From the NCBI GenBank assembly GCA_002946415.1, contig NJPS01000046.1, positions 930,001-994,000 of the forward strand: a stretch of 64,000 nt of DNA. The letters run 5' to 3'. A program made the position numbers and the translations under genes. A model generated the notes under the pieces. That model made no database searches. It was not told the origin of the DNA and saw nothing but the letters and a program-made list of their open reading frames with translations. The DNA comes from Rutstroemia sp. NJR-2017a BVV2 (taxonomy: Eukaryota > Ascomycota > Leotiomycetes > Helotiales > Rutstroemiaceae). The first letter of the stretch is position 1. Each line of letters begins with the position of its first letter. This document shows positions 24,077 through 35,797 of the stretch, piece by piece.

Positions 24077-25981
24077 CTAGTATCCGAAAGCAGTGTTTGA
24101 ACAATCTTGCTTGAGACATTTGAGACAATACAAAGTCATCTTTTCGCAGATCTTTGTGAATGTACCACAAGTCTTAACGTTTTTCCAGCCAGCAGTAGTT
24201 ACACAATTCAGTGAATCTGCGTAGCATGTAGCTGAGGACTTTTGGCAGCTTCGAAGGTTATTGAAAGGTGTGACATTGCCACACCATTCTCCAGCTTTTA
24301 CGGCACAAGATGTGACTGGCGTAGTAGGAGCAGTGGATGTTGCTACGACCGATGTCGTACTTTTGGAGGGCTGAATGGATGAAGGAGCGACGCTTGTGGT
24401 GAATTTGGAAGAAGTGGAAGATACAACAGTGGTTGCGACAACAGTCGAAGTTAGGGAGGTTCTGGTTGATACTGAAGTACTGGTAGAGACACCTGCAGTC
24501 GAAGACAAGGTCGAGGAGGCAGTTGAGCCGCTAAGAGTGCGATACCAGTTTGACTTGTCTGTATCACCGAGACATTCACCGACGGTGACACCCTTCCAGC
24601 CCTTGGCTTTGATTAAGTCGAAATAGTACGAGGAAAAATTGCCGACGGACTGTTGAACAATATCGTGTTGGATGGACAAAAAGTCATTAGTCGTAGTTAC
24701 GCCTAGTGCTGCTTGGACGATGTTCTTCGAGTTTTGAATTTGCGTTGGCAAAGGATTCAGGTAATCTTGGGTGTCCAAGTCGAAGTACACTCGATGGTAT
24801 CCCAAGGATTGCATATCCGCCCAACATCCAGATGCCTGGGTGCAGTCGGAATAGGGGGGTCTCATGTATGTGGGCCACATTCCGATGATATTGTTGAATG
24901 CCATTTCGTTCTTGACCATCTGCGAGATGCGAAGTTCATGAGAAATGTTTGAAAGAGAGTAGTGACTCCATGTGTGGGACGCGACTTGATGTCCTTCGGC
25001 AATCATGCGTTTAATGAGAGATGGATAGGGCTCGGTGATGTCGATCTCTCCCTTTCCGTTATTATTACCGGTGATGAAGAAAGTTGCCTGGAAGCCATAC
25101 GATTTTAGGATATCTAGAAGGTCTGAGGTGTAGTTGTATGGACCATCATCATAGGTGAGGGCAACAACATTACTCTTGACACAGTCATAGATGTCATCTG
25201 TATAGGTAATGGGCCCTTTCAAATCTCTAACTGCGTTGGCAGTTGAAGGTCCAGCAGGTGTTGCGTCGGAGTCACATCTTCCATATCCCAACATGCAGCT
25301 TCCGGGATCCGCACAGTAATCCTGTGTAGTTCCACAGTATCCCGACACTTTATTGAAGTTAGTATTTCCAAAAGAAAATTCTCTAGACCAAGACAAACTC
25401 ACTGCTGCAGCATTGATTTCCACCACAAGTAGCACCTCCAAAGTTTGGACCACAAGTTCCTCCAGTGCTGGGTTCTAAGGCAGCATCGCACGAACCATAT
25501 GCAGATTGGCATCCGGCATCACAATAATCTGTCGTGTTTCCACAATATCCTGCTTGCGAACAACACAGTCCGCCAGTGCAAGAAAGTCCGCCATTGCTGG
25601 GTCCACATAAGAAAGAATCTTCTGACGGTTGGGTCGTAGCTCCTGTGCAAGTACCAAAGGCCGTTTGACAACCGGTACCGCAGAAGTCTGCAAAGCATAC
25701 GTTAGCAATTTCCTACCATTGTTGATGTATGTGTATATCATACCAGTCGTGTTTCCACAATATCCGTAGGTTGAGCAACATCCTCCCGCATTTACAGTCG
25801 CATCACATTTGTAACTATTGTTGCTGCCAGCATATGAGTTGCCGCAAGTATTGTCTGGGCTGACGATCGCTCGTTTAGAAAGGAAGGCTAGAAAACCCGG
25901 ATCTTGGGAATCTGCAGGGAGCGCGAAGCTGACACCGCTGAGGGCAAGGCCCACAGCCAGTGTAAAAAAGTTCGATTTCAT
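24077..25981 (-). CDS. Secreted chitin deacetylase (CE4) with three CBM18 chitin-binding domains
   Basis: Minus-strand exons 25981-25744, 25687-25403 and 25347-24077 give 597 residues. A signal peptide (~1-21, [16 protein letters not shown]) leads to three hevein-like CBM18 modules at ~46-93, ~107-146 and ~158-199. Each has the CCS..GYCG..T.DYC pattern, and modules 1 and 3 are split by introns. The NodB/CE4 domain follows, with TYDDGP (239-244), SHTWSH (298-303, metal-binding His299 and His303) and MRPPYSD. A Ser/Thr-rich linker leads to a Cys-rich tail (~510-597) that I do not recognise. The enzyme removes acetyl groups from chitin oligomers or wall chitin, outside the cell, in wall remodelling or in masking chitin from hosts. 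The CBM18 modules tether it to chitin. An in-frame ATG at 25993 adds four residues. Confidence 0.93.
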
Positions 25982-27031
25982 TTTTGGTTCCAATATAAAT
26001 TAAGAGAGAAAGTTATAGAGAGAAGTGGTATATAGTTGGAGAGAACGAAAGTGGTATGAATGATAGTGAGAACTGGGAGATACGGAAAAAGAATGTCAGC
26101 AAAACAAGTCAATGAAGTCTTGTTCTGAGAAAAGAGTGTGCCGTGGAAGAAGAGAGCTGGTGGTCATGAGAGGAATATATGCACTCGCTGCGCCTTGAAA
26201 TGATATCACATACTGACTCGCTATATCATTCTAGCCGACTCAAACTACAGTGGTAGTCAACGCCGTCTGTACTTTGACCACTATGCTACACATTATCCTC
26301 AATCTCCGTCGAGCCATTCCCGATGTTATCGCCGAGATCTGAGCCAAGGGGGTCCGCGCACTTGGAGTGGCCCGTGGCACGAGGGAAAATCGATTTCAGC
26401 GAGCAATCTCATCCTTATCATTGGCCAGGAATATTTTAAGAAACTTTAAGTGGGGAACTTGGTGGTCGATCATTAGAAATTTCAGGGGCAAGAGTGCGGG
26501 AGGTAAATTCGACGGGGAAACGTACCATTCCCGAAGTTTACTTAGCTTCTCGGGAACAGATTCTTTTTGCACGTTTTGTCTGGATGATCCCAACATCAAC
26601 GTTGTGTTTCTCGTATTGTTTACTCCTTTTGTTCTCTTTGTTCCTTGATGGCGTAGTAAAGCGAGGGCTCTGTGCGGTATAAGAGGCCTTTTATTATCAA
26701 TGCGAAGAGATCGGTTGAATTGCTTTCACTACTTTTCACTTCCTTATGGCAGTATGCAAAGACAATAATTGGCAAAGCAATTCAATGATATTTAGTTCTT
26801 TTATCTAATTATATCCCAACCGAACAGAAAGGAAAGTGGTCATTCTTTAGTCTTCGTAACTCGTCGTCATTCATCATCATTTTTGTCATCCGTCAATCGT
26901 CGCCTTCCGCCTCTCCCCCAAAAATATCAGATCATACCAGATATCGACCTCTAGTTCATGAGCCAATGTCATACCACCATATACCCTTAACAAGATGGGT
27001 GAGTCAACATTGCAGACGCTTCATGGCTCGT
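25982..27031. other. Intergenic spacer
   Basis: The promoter of the chitin deacetylase gene and the 3' region of the small secreted protein gene. No further gene is supported. Confidence 0.5.
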
Positions 27032-27568
27032 TTATACCTTTGGTTGATGTCAGCTTATCATTGTACGTGCACGTGAGGGAAGCAGAGTTGGTGGACTTAC
27101 GACGCAAGCGTAGTCGGTGTAGCATTGTTCATCGACCTTTGGCTCATACAGAACGAATCTTGTGAGACGCAAGCAGCTCAAAGTTGCGGTGGTGGTGCTG
27201 GCTGTAGCCGAACCAACAACGCTTCCTGCCTTGGCGGTATAGGCATCTTCACCGATAACGGCCTTGAAGGTGAATGGAGAGGAGGCCGTCCAGGTGCCAT
27301 CTTCGTAATCGATGGAGTCTTCGGAGTTGATGATTGAGGTCTTGAGTGGAGTTTGGCCAGCTGCGTTCAAAGACTTCTTCGTGTAGTAGTCGATCTCGGC
27401 ATAAGCGTCAAAGGTGATGTTGTTGAAGCAGTTGACAAGATAATAGGTTTGCGAATAGGTGGTTGAAGCCCGAGCCTCGATGGCCATTGGAGCTGCTGAT
27501 GCTTGCGGGGCAAAAGCCGAAAGGAGGAAAAGAGGGAGGGAGGTGATCATGGATGCGGAGAAATACAT
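27032..27568 (-). CDS. Small secreted protein, unknown function
   Basis: The frame starts at ATG 27568 and encodes 156 residues to 27101. A GTAAGT donor (27100) and a CAAAG acceptor (27038) would add Val and stop at 27032 (157 residues). Without splicing, the frame continues to a stop at 27050. It has a clear signal peptide (MYFSASMITSLPLFLLSAF, cleavage near ASA-AP) and a short MAIEARA segment that may be a propeptide. The mature ~125-residue domain has beta-rich sequence and four Cys (NCFNN, LSCLRL, EQCYTDYAC), compatible with two disulfides. No catalytic motif was seen. It sits beside a chitin deacetylase and at the edge of a gene-poor region, so an extracellular wall protein or host-interaction candidate is possible; this is inference. 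I do not recognise a named family. Confidence 0.72.
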
Positions 27569-30500
27569 TTTGATTGTTGGTTGGTGGATTGGAAAGCTTG
27601 AAGCTGGTGAAGATGGAAGGCGAAGATGGTGAAGATGGAAGGCGAAGATGGTGAAGATGGAAGACAAAGATGTAGATGATTGACAAGATTGTGTTGATGA
27701 TGAGGCTTTCTCTGCTGATCAAGCTCCCTCTTTATACATTCTTGTCTGTGGAGATGAAGCCGGCCATCTTACTGTCTTTCAAATATCTTCCATAAGATAT
27801 CCACAGTGGACGTCGCTTCGATGCAGTACAACCGAGTTGTCACTATCGTGGCTACACAACATAATCCATACTGCTGCATTATCTCAAGCCTTTCCAGCCC
27901 ACCAATATTATCGGCTGCATCTTGCTAGCTCTCTCTAAGTTTCGCAAGGCAAGCACGCCAACCTGACACTGGGTATCACGGAAGCGCTTTCTGATGATGC
28001 TGCCACAAATCATGATACTGACGCAGCTCCGATTGTGTAAGACCCATAAATGGCGCTTATCCAACGTGTAGAAGGAAGAGGCACAGTTAGTGGGGGTTCC
28101 TTGTACCATGCTGTGACCCTACAGTGTTCTCCCAACGATCAGCTGCGTGTTACATCCGTTGGATAGATCGGCATTTGCCAGACATCCAGCCTTGCCGAGT
28201 TTTTCCACGAACAATATACCCGGTATCTTCTGTTCCAGCCATACGGAAGGCTATCCACTCTGCAGGTCATATTAATGTTTATGTATGGCGGGCTGCACCC
28301 TGAACTTAATCCAGGCAACCGATTTTTAAACGAGACCCACAAGCATGCTGAAGACATGCACCTGTAATCGCTTTCGGATCTGCAGGCCGATCAGAAACGT
28401 CAGGGCCGTTTGATTACCCGCCTGTTTTGGGTACGTACTCCGAGATCAATATTTCGCCTCAATGTTTCTTGTCGCTGGGTGCCGCGGCTGAGCACCGAGA
28501 CTTCCGCTGTAGATTTCTGCAAGAAGCGGTCAATGAGTAGGGCTATGCTATTGGGTGTGTCGCCAATGACGCGGCCAATCAAAAACGGTCTCGCTATGTT
28601 CCGAAGAAAAAAATTCCAATCGACGACAACGGTCCCGCAGTGGGCGTTCCGGACCACTTCTTATCTTCTGACATTATCACACCAGCCTGCACCAGTACGA
28701 TTTCCACGTTGTCGCAAAAATTACTCATCGACTACGAAGTACTTTGTACACGTCCAGTCTCGTCATGAGGTTTGTCACCACTTCACCGGTCAGCTCTATA
28801 GTGGCCGCAGTCAGATTTTGTACCCACACCTGACAATGCAGCACGTCGTCAAACAATTAACTTTGACAGCAGCTTCTCGGTAACTTCCTATTATTGCTTG
28901 GTGCAGTACGCTCTCTTCCAGGAACCACACTGTACCCACGCTCTAGCACGATGGGCCGCCGAGGCAAGCAAAGAAGCTTTCATACTATGACCAACCTGGT
29001 CGGAGGTAATCGGGACCCCCAATTCGTGTCATGCACGCCGTTTCTTGTCGGGAGTGGATTTTTCTATTGTTGGTCAGACATGCAGATATCACGTTGAAAA
29101 ATTCTCTCGTGGGCTCAACGGTGTGGTTGGAGCAATATACGCCACCAAACTTAAACGCTTCAATTCAGACAGAGTCTTTCTCATTCCCACCTGTCGAGAG
29201 CACAATCGAGATCTTGGATTCTCTTTCCTTTCTTTGCTTCTGAGACCTACAAACCAATCTCTTATTTGCAAGCAGATAGCGGCATTCTGGCAACACTTTT
29301 GGCCATTTCACAACAACTTCAAAACGCCGCCTAGAGCCAAGATCTCCCAAGACTTGAGGAATGTGCAATCATCCTTGATTCCAACGATCTCTGGGAACGA
29401 TATCTACGATATTGTCAGATGCTGTCGTAGCGCAACGCGCTCGAAAGCTTGATACATGTTCCGTCCCACTGGATACATAAAGCTTGATCTATCTGACTGA
29501 AATGCTACCCACATGGCGTGAGTGACTTGATGTTGGTACGAGCATGCCAAGTATATGGAATGGAGAAAGTGAGCTTGGGGGATTGCTCGAGAGCCTACAA
29601 GTTTGCTGTCCTGATGCCAACTACAAGCCTGCTGGATAACACCTCTGGAGGGAGATGATCTTAAAGGTACATCAGTGCCAAGTATGTTGCTGACATCTTA
29701 ATCCTTGTTTGTGGGACACAGGAAGCTCACTGTAAGCACGCCCCGTCTGAGATGAAAGAATGAGGTTGCCACTATCTCCCATTTCATTCTCAGAACGAGT
29801 TATTTGTACTACGACCAATATGTGCTTTTCGGAACAGAATATACGGTATAATTGCTTGCCCAAAGGTAAGCTTTACTAACACCTACTTCTGCTGAGAATA
29901 TTTGCATGGTGCTCTGAGCGCTTTGCTCCCTCACTGTTTCGTCAAACTGTGCTTTGCATCTAACTCCACAAGTTCACATTGTGAATATAAATCATCATAC
30001 TGTCGTGATCTGTGAACCAAGAGCTGCTCAAAAAACTCTGCTGCTACCCAGGCGCAAGTAATCCTATGCCTGTCGACTTATGAATGATGTCTTGGCATGC
30101 ATAAACTGTGGATCGGGATTTTCTTGGTAGGCTGGAATCTACTTCCGTAAGCGTGCTTCATTACTGGTTGACTTTCCTAACTCTTGGTTGGAGTTCATTG
30201 CTACCCTCAGCAAAACATAACGCATAGCTGCCAGATTTCTTTGAACTCTCTATCATCGAGCTTCAGACTTTGATTTGCCTAGCAAACACTGTTTGAGTAC
30301 TCCTATCTGCAATTGATCTACCGAGACATCTTTCCTAAATCCCTGACTGAGAAGAAGGTGGCATGGCTATCGAGTTCACGTCGCACATGCAATCTGGAGA
30401 ATCGAAACACGGAAAGTTATATTTTTACGCCCACAGTTACGCCGGCTAAAGACGAGAGACATCATCACACAGTTGTTCCTGAGCTCCTTACCAGTTGATT

Positions 30501-32470
30501 ATGTTCCACATTGAAACATCTCAATAAAACAAGGACTGTTCAATTTCAGAATCGTCGAAAATTGAGTCTAAAATCTTTCCCACGGCTTACAATCTTTACG
30601 ATTAAATGAAAGGGAAAGACTCCTCTGGATCGAGGCGATATGAATCAACCAGGAGGATACCGATGAAATCGACTATCAAACAGCCTTGATAGATGAGATA
30701 TACTCTCGAGTATCAACTGCGATAGCATGGATGGAGAAGCAAAAAGGATCTTCGTGATGTGATCCTCGCGCCAACCTACAGAAGAAGCAAGTCAGAACGT
30801 GCCTTACGTGGAGCATTTGACAGAAAACCATTACGAGAATGGATCACGCTTTTCACAACCGGGTTGATCAAGGATACCTTACAGACACTACTAACAGGAA
30901 CTGCTTGAATCTGTTGGTGAGTCTGCTTGTAGGCTGGGAAAGAAAAGACCGATGCGAACACCGCTGGCAGAGGATCGAAGCGAGGTTATAAAAATATTAT
31001 GACACGCGGAGAAGAGCTCATCAATGGTTCCAATGCACTGCATCATCTCTGTCACTGAACTTACTGGAGCCGTCTTTAGATCCTCCGGGGAACCATTCTC
31101 CAAGAACGAGTAACCATGCAATGTGAACCACTCACAGTGACGATGTCAGATCTCAGATGGAGGGAAGCCGGAGTTACAAGTGCGCCGAAAGATGGCCCAT
31201 GGATCTGATATGAAGGTCTGCAGGATCTCTACGGCGCGGCTCTTATTCGATATCTTTCCTGATGCATTAGACCCATCCTCAACCCCTGAGCTACCTAAAT
31301 GCAGCATCTCTCGAGCTTCTCGGCGCAAACATGGGTAGAACTGCCTGTACCAGCGGGATCGACGACGATGATCTGCCAAATGCCCTCAACTACGTTCGAG
31401 CAAACTCATGTGCGCCAGTTTCGTTGTTACCAGCCATGAAAAATTAACCGGTTATTACCTCATTCCATACGCAGCGTCAAATCTTCATATTAATCTACCC
31501 ATCGAAGAGCTTGCGGTTGACAAGACGTGCGCACAACCACGATATTTGTATTCCCATCCCAGTATCGAAGAATGGAACAGTTGATCGACGCCCGAATTTT
31601 GCAGCATGTGTTCATATAAACGTAAGTATATGAATTTCCCTTAGCGTTGCAGTTGTTGGAAGCAGAGGAAACGCTTCTGGAATCGTTGGAGTGAGTGAGT
31701 TGTGTGATTATCTTTTCGGTCGCGACCTGTTCTTACTGGGTATGTCAATTTGGACGCAGCCATGCTCTTCGGCCTCGGCAAGGGATTCTTGGGTAGACTT
31801 TACGAACACCATGCTCTGAAGCAATGCGATGTGAACGGGTGGGGTAGCCTGGAATATGAAGAAAGCTTCTTGGTAATCCATCCATGGTGGTAGAGACGTA
31901 CAATCACCGATGAACCTTGGCATTTTTGAACAGATGCTTGGTATGGTATGGAGGTGTGTCTACTTATCTTGTTCGGTGGATAATTGTACAAGAAGCCCCG
32001 AAAAGTCGATGACAGGTTTTGGGAACCTAGGCTTTCTATCGAAGATACCTATGGTAGGAAAAACACGACGAGAAATGAGGAGCAATGATCTTTTATATTT
32101 CCTCTCAACATCGGCTGAAAAAGGACAGCACGATCAATCGCCACTGAATTACCACTGCGTTCAAATCGAAGAACGAACGAACGAACGAACGAACGATATC
32201 GATATTATCATTCCACTATGCACGAAATACAAGACAGCTAAAAACGATCATCACATTCATACACATATTCAGTCACAGTCACAGCAAATCATAGGATACA
32301 CACAAAATTGGATGACAAGGACATAGTATTTGCTCATACTATACTACGACCATGCCATGCAAAGTATTCATTCCCATTATCCTAGCCTTCCTGCCCCGAT
32401 ATCCGTCACACTTCCCCGAGTCCGCCCTGGTTCCTTGTCCGTCCTTCCTTCCCCGCCCCCTCCTCACTGC
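27569..32470. other. Gene-poor region, no supported gene
   Basis: About 4.9 kb with only short, composition-driven open frames; the longest (28410-28883, plus) has no recognisable domain. One TACGAAGTA word (28733-28741) and one tetranucleotide repeat (32171-32196) are present. The nearby reverse-transcriptase relic suggests decayed mobile-element or non-coding DNA, but I found no terminal repeats by eye. Confidence 0.5.
32171..32196 (+). repeat. Tetranucleotide microsatellite (GAAC)6
   Basis: Six perfect GAAC copies in a non-coding stretch. Confidence 0.9.
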
Positions 32471-32474
32471 CCTT

Positions 32475-33105
32475 GATGGTTGTTGGTAGTTTTGGTGTCA
32501 TTAGTATTATTGGTGTTGTTCGTATCTTTGGTATGCTGGGTATCGTTGGTGAATTGGGTATCGTTGGCATGGTAGGGTATCGTTCATCTGGTGGACATCG
32601 TTCGTATCATAAGTATTATTCGTATGGTGGGTATCGTTCGTCTTGTGGGTATCTTTCGTATTGGTGGTATCGTCGGAATAGTTCGTATCGCTGTTGTCGT
32701 GACTTGTTTTTAAGGGTGTCGTTTGCTGAGGTTGATTGGTTGTTTGAGGTTATTCGAATGTTTGAAGTCGGTTGTCCGAACCATGTTGTGTACATGAAGT
32801 TCATTGATTGTATGAGGTCTGCTAATGGTATGAACTTTGCTGGTCGTCTAAAGTCCGGTGACAGTGTGAAGTTCATTCTTCGTTTGAGCATGACCGATTG
32901 TCTGAACTTGGTTGGATGTCATATGCTGCTCAATGGTTCGAAGTTGCTGAAGATCTAGGTTCGGTTGATCGTCTATCGTTGGCTGATTATTCGAAACTAA
33001 TCAATTCTGCAATTCAAATTTGGTTGAGTGTTCAAAGTGGTTTGAGTGCCTGAGCCTGATTAGGGGCATGTATCCGTTGATTGTTTCGTGTCGTTGGAAT
33101 TCGTT
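32475..33105. repeat. Degenerate short tandem repeats, left flank of RT relic
   Basis: The plus strand repeats words like GGTATCGTTCGT (32520-32700), then GATTGT.TGAAGT-type words (32740-33060), at roughly 10-15 bp spacing with heavy divergence. The plus-strand open frame through it (32473-32958) is a by-product of the repeat. Similar words resume on the far side of the reverse-transcriptase fragment. Confidence 0.6.
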
Positions 33106-33112
33106 AGGTGAA

Positions 33113-33449
33113 TAGTCCCCATTGACCCAGTTTCGCCAGAATCAGTTTCACCTGTTCTCTATATTCTTCTTCGTTATCTGAGTAGATAAGGATATCGTCT
33201 AGGTATACCATTGCAAAGGTATCGATTTATTCTCGGAGGCAGTTGTCGATATATGCTTGGAAGGTCGCTGGGGTGTTGCATAGTCCGAAAGGGAGTGCTT
33301 TCAAGTTGTATTCGAACGAACCGAATCTGGAGCGGAAAGCCGTTTTCTATTCGTCCCCTTGTGCGATGCGGATTAAGTTATAGGTACTATGTAAGTCCGG
33401 CTTAGTGAAGATCTTGGCTTTGCCTAGGCGGTTTAGTAGAGTTTTTGTG
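33113..33449 (-). mobile_element. Broken Ty3/gypsy reverse-transcriptase fragment
   Basis: The minus strand reads about 112 codons of an LTR-retrotransposon reverse transcriptase. It has a KIFTKPDLHSTYNLIRI segment, [26 protein letters not shown] and the catalytic YLDDILIYS. Two in-frame stops (complement of 33347-33349 and 33227-33229) interrupt it. The first sits where related elements have Trp (TGG to TAG). The second is consistent with Gln CAA to TAA. Both fit C-to-T change at CpA, the repeat-induced point mutation pattern. No gag, protease, RNase H, integrase or LTR was found beside it, so it is a non-functional relic. Confidence 0.85.
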
Positions 33450-33800
33450 GCCGTCTGAATGTCTGAGGCCGTGTGAATTTGTCAGACCGTTTGAATCTCT
33501 CAGCTCATTTTCTCGTTGTGAAGCCGTCTGAATGTCCAAGGCTAGGCGATTGTCTGAAGTTCGTTGATTGTTCGGGAGTTGTTGATTATATGGACCTGAA
33601 TCTGACTATCCGGAACTGAATGTTCTAGGGAGTCCGATTGTCCGAGATTGGCTGAGGACATTCATCCGTTGAGCATTTCGTGTCGGTTGAGTTTCGAGGT
33701 CATTTGCCGGTATGAGGTTGACTGATTGTCCAAGGCTAGGTGATTGTTCGAAGCTCGTTGATTGTCTGGGATCCGTTCGTCGGTTGGCTTTGACTGGCAA
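33450..33800. repeat. Degenerate short tandem repeats, right flank of RT relic
   Basis: The plus strand again shows recurring GATTGTC(T/C)GA(A/G) and CCGTCTGAATGTC words with 12-30 bp spacing, matching in style the left flank at 32740-33060. Minus-strand frames through it read Asn/Gln/Ser-rich low-complexity peptide. Confidence 0.55.
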
Positions 33801-33845
33801 TCAGCAGAATCTGGGGGTCGTTGTACAGTGAAAGGGTCAGAGCCC

Positions 33846-34619
33846 TTAGTTGAGGCGACGTTGGCGTTTGGCCTCTGCTGGAGCGGCTTCGCCCTCCACT
33901 GCACTCCTTGGTCGCTTGTTGCTTCCAACCGCTTCCATCTGCCTCTGGCGTACGAATTGGTTCTCGCGGCAAGATTGGTGCGGGCAACGAGCGATCAGGG
34001 AGCTAACGAAATCCTTTTTCATCGTAAGGACGTATTTTGCCGCGATTCTGCTGAAGGTGTCATCCCGGCCGTAATGCTTGTCGGGCTCCCCCTCGACGAC
34101 GTGGGATTCGCAGAAGACGCTGTACCAGAATTCTGCCATGCCTACGCATGCTCGAACGTCGTACCGGCCGCCAAGGGGTGTGCCCTCAAGCTTTTTCTTC
34201 ATGGCCGCCCTTTCCTTGTGCAACTTAGGGCTACTGAGGTGCAACACGGTCCCGATGGTACCATCCAGGTAGGTAATGTCCCCGAGCTCATATTTCTTGA
34301 GCTGGTGTTTCCAGACAGGTTCGGTGCCTGGAAATCGAGGAGGCTTACTGATGGTAGCCTTTGGGTCGACCTTGAGGGATTGAAGGTTGTCGATGATCCA
34401 CTGAACTCTTTCCAGTCGTGGAGCATAGCTGTCCCAATCCCTCATCTTCTTGTTGCTAAGGAGGCTCACGGCCAGCTCCTCGAGGAAAGCCGACTTTGAA
34501 ATGGGTTTTGGGCCCGGAGTGTCGAAAATCTGCATCCATTCTCCGCTGAGAATGGACTGTGCCTCCGGGCTCGCCAAGATCCCTTCTCTCTCGGCTCGTG
34601 CGCGCTCGATTTTGGTGGT
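33846..34619 (-). CDS. Unrecognised protein, main exon
   Basis: A minus-strand open stretch of 257 codons plus stop runs from a good acceptor (TTCTAG just above 34619) to 33846. A stop directly upstream of 34619 in this frame means the exon must be spliced to an upstream exon, unless translation starts at the internal Met of MQIFDTPG. It reads TTKIERARAEREGILASPEA, then a globular-looking middle (SKSAFLEELAVSLLSNKKMR, PGTEPVWKHQLKKYELGD, VGMAEFWYSVF) and a basic tail (RPRSAVEGEAAPAEAKRQRR) that may be a nuclear localisation signal. No known domain is recognised. The upstream exon at 36296-36054 ends in phase 0, which matches. If joined, the protein would be 338 residues with a 1.4-kb intron. 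The plus-strand frame 33762-34499 is judged the shadow. Confidence 0.5.
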   Translation of the reverse strand, partial: TTKIERARAEREGILASPEAQSILSGEWMQIFDTPGPKPISKSAFLEELAVSLLSNKKMRDWDSYAPRLERVQWIIDNLQSLKVDPKATISKPPRFPGTEPVWKHQLKKYELGDITYLDGTIGTVLHLSSPKLHKERAAMKKKLEGTPLGGRYDVRACVGMAEFWYSVFCESHVVEGEPDKHYGRDDTFSRIAAKYVLTMKKDFVSSLIARCPHQSCRENQFVRQRQMEAVGSNKRPRSAVEGEAAPAEAKRQRRLN

Positions 34620-35797
34620 CTAGAATCACATGTTAAAAAGTGTACTGTGGAGCATCATTTCAAGCATTTGGAGTTCGATAATGCCACCGATTGTTACGAA
34701 ATTACAAGGAAAAATGAAAGTACCGCATCACCAAAACCTCCAACATAGTCTTATTGTCCGAAGTACTTTCGAAAACTCAATGTCTCATGAGTCCAAATAT
34801 TGCAACTTTGAATACTCCTGACTTCATTGTTCCAAAACATATGGCACAACCAGAAATCAAAGATGTTGATTCTTCATATCAATGTCTGAATCATTTCCAG
34901 GCATCCAACAATCCATTTCTATAACGAAAAACTGCAAAAATCAAAATTCATAGTATTCTGCTACTAGCTGGGAACTTCCTGTGTGATGGGTGTGTTTTCC
35001 CTGTCTATTGTCTCAAACATTCTCGAACAATTTCGAAACGCAAATTCTTCTGGCGGCACATTTTCAATCCAAACAGTTCCGACAGAGAAACTTCTCACAT
35101 ATAATTTTCATCGATCATTTGAACTTGCACACAAACAATCTATCATGAGATCCCAGAGTCCTCACTTCAACTCCAGTCGGCGATGTCATCTCATACGACA
35201 AATCCCAAACTGATAAGAATCAATCTGGATCTTCAAAAGGGTTCTTGGGTTGTGGTAAAGTTGTCTGAGCCTTTGCTTGGATTTGGTACGCAAATCTGCA
35301 AGGTCAATTGGTCCCATTAATTCTTGCGAATTCATGTTGTCTTCTGAGTTGTTCTAAAAACAAAACCAAAAAATATTTTTTCCTTCCGTCGTATATACAA
35401 ACAAACTCCCTTTATGCAATCTGATTCGTCGACAGACATCCATGCAGCCACCTCGCTCCTCCTTTTCTCCTCTTTAGTCGACTGAATTTCGAGTCGGACT
35501 TTGTCAATTCAATGAATGTCATCTGACAAACATATTTCTAATGCGATATCAATCTTCATCTTCCTTCTTGCTCTTTCCCAAACCCATACTTGAAGTTTGA
35601 CTGACTGTTACAATCTTTCTTTCCTAGTGCCACACTAAGAAAAACAGGTGCACGTGGTGTGCGAAAACACGTGCTGAGATTAAGGTCCAGGTTAAGTTGA
35701 AATAGCCAAAAGTCTTAATGTACGTTACTTACGTAATGCTTTTGGCTTTCTGAATATAAAAAAGAGACAGGGACATTGAAAAGACAGGGAGTCAGGG
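34620..35797. other. AT-rich non-coding stretch (possible long intron)
   Basis: Moderately AT-rich with no long frame. A short minus-strand frame near 35575 (MGLGKSKKEDED then stop) follows an AAG acceptor-like site and could be an alternative end for the upstream exon. Otherwise this is either the promoter of the downstream exon or part of a long intron. Confidence 0.4.

Noticed and set aside
28410..28883. 157-codon plus-strand frame in the gene-poor region
   Set aside because: No domain or codon pattern; the opposite strand is similarly open, as expected by chance.
32473..32958. 161-codon plus-strand frame rich in Gly/Val/Tyr
   Set aside because: Generated by the degenerate GGTATCGTTCGT repeats rather than a gene.
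33762..34499. 245-codon plus-strand open frame
   Set aside because: It is antisense to the minus-strand exon 33846-34619, which has an acceptor site and a more protein-like composition.
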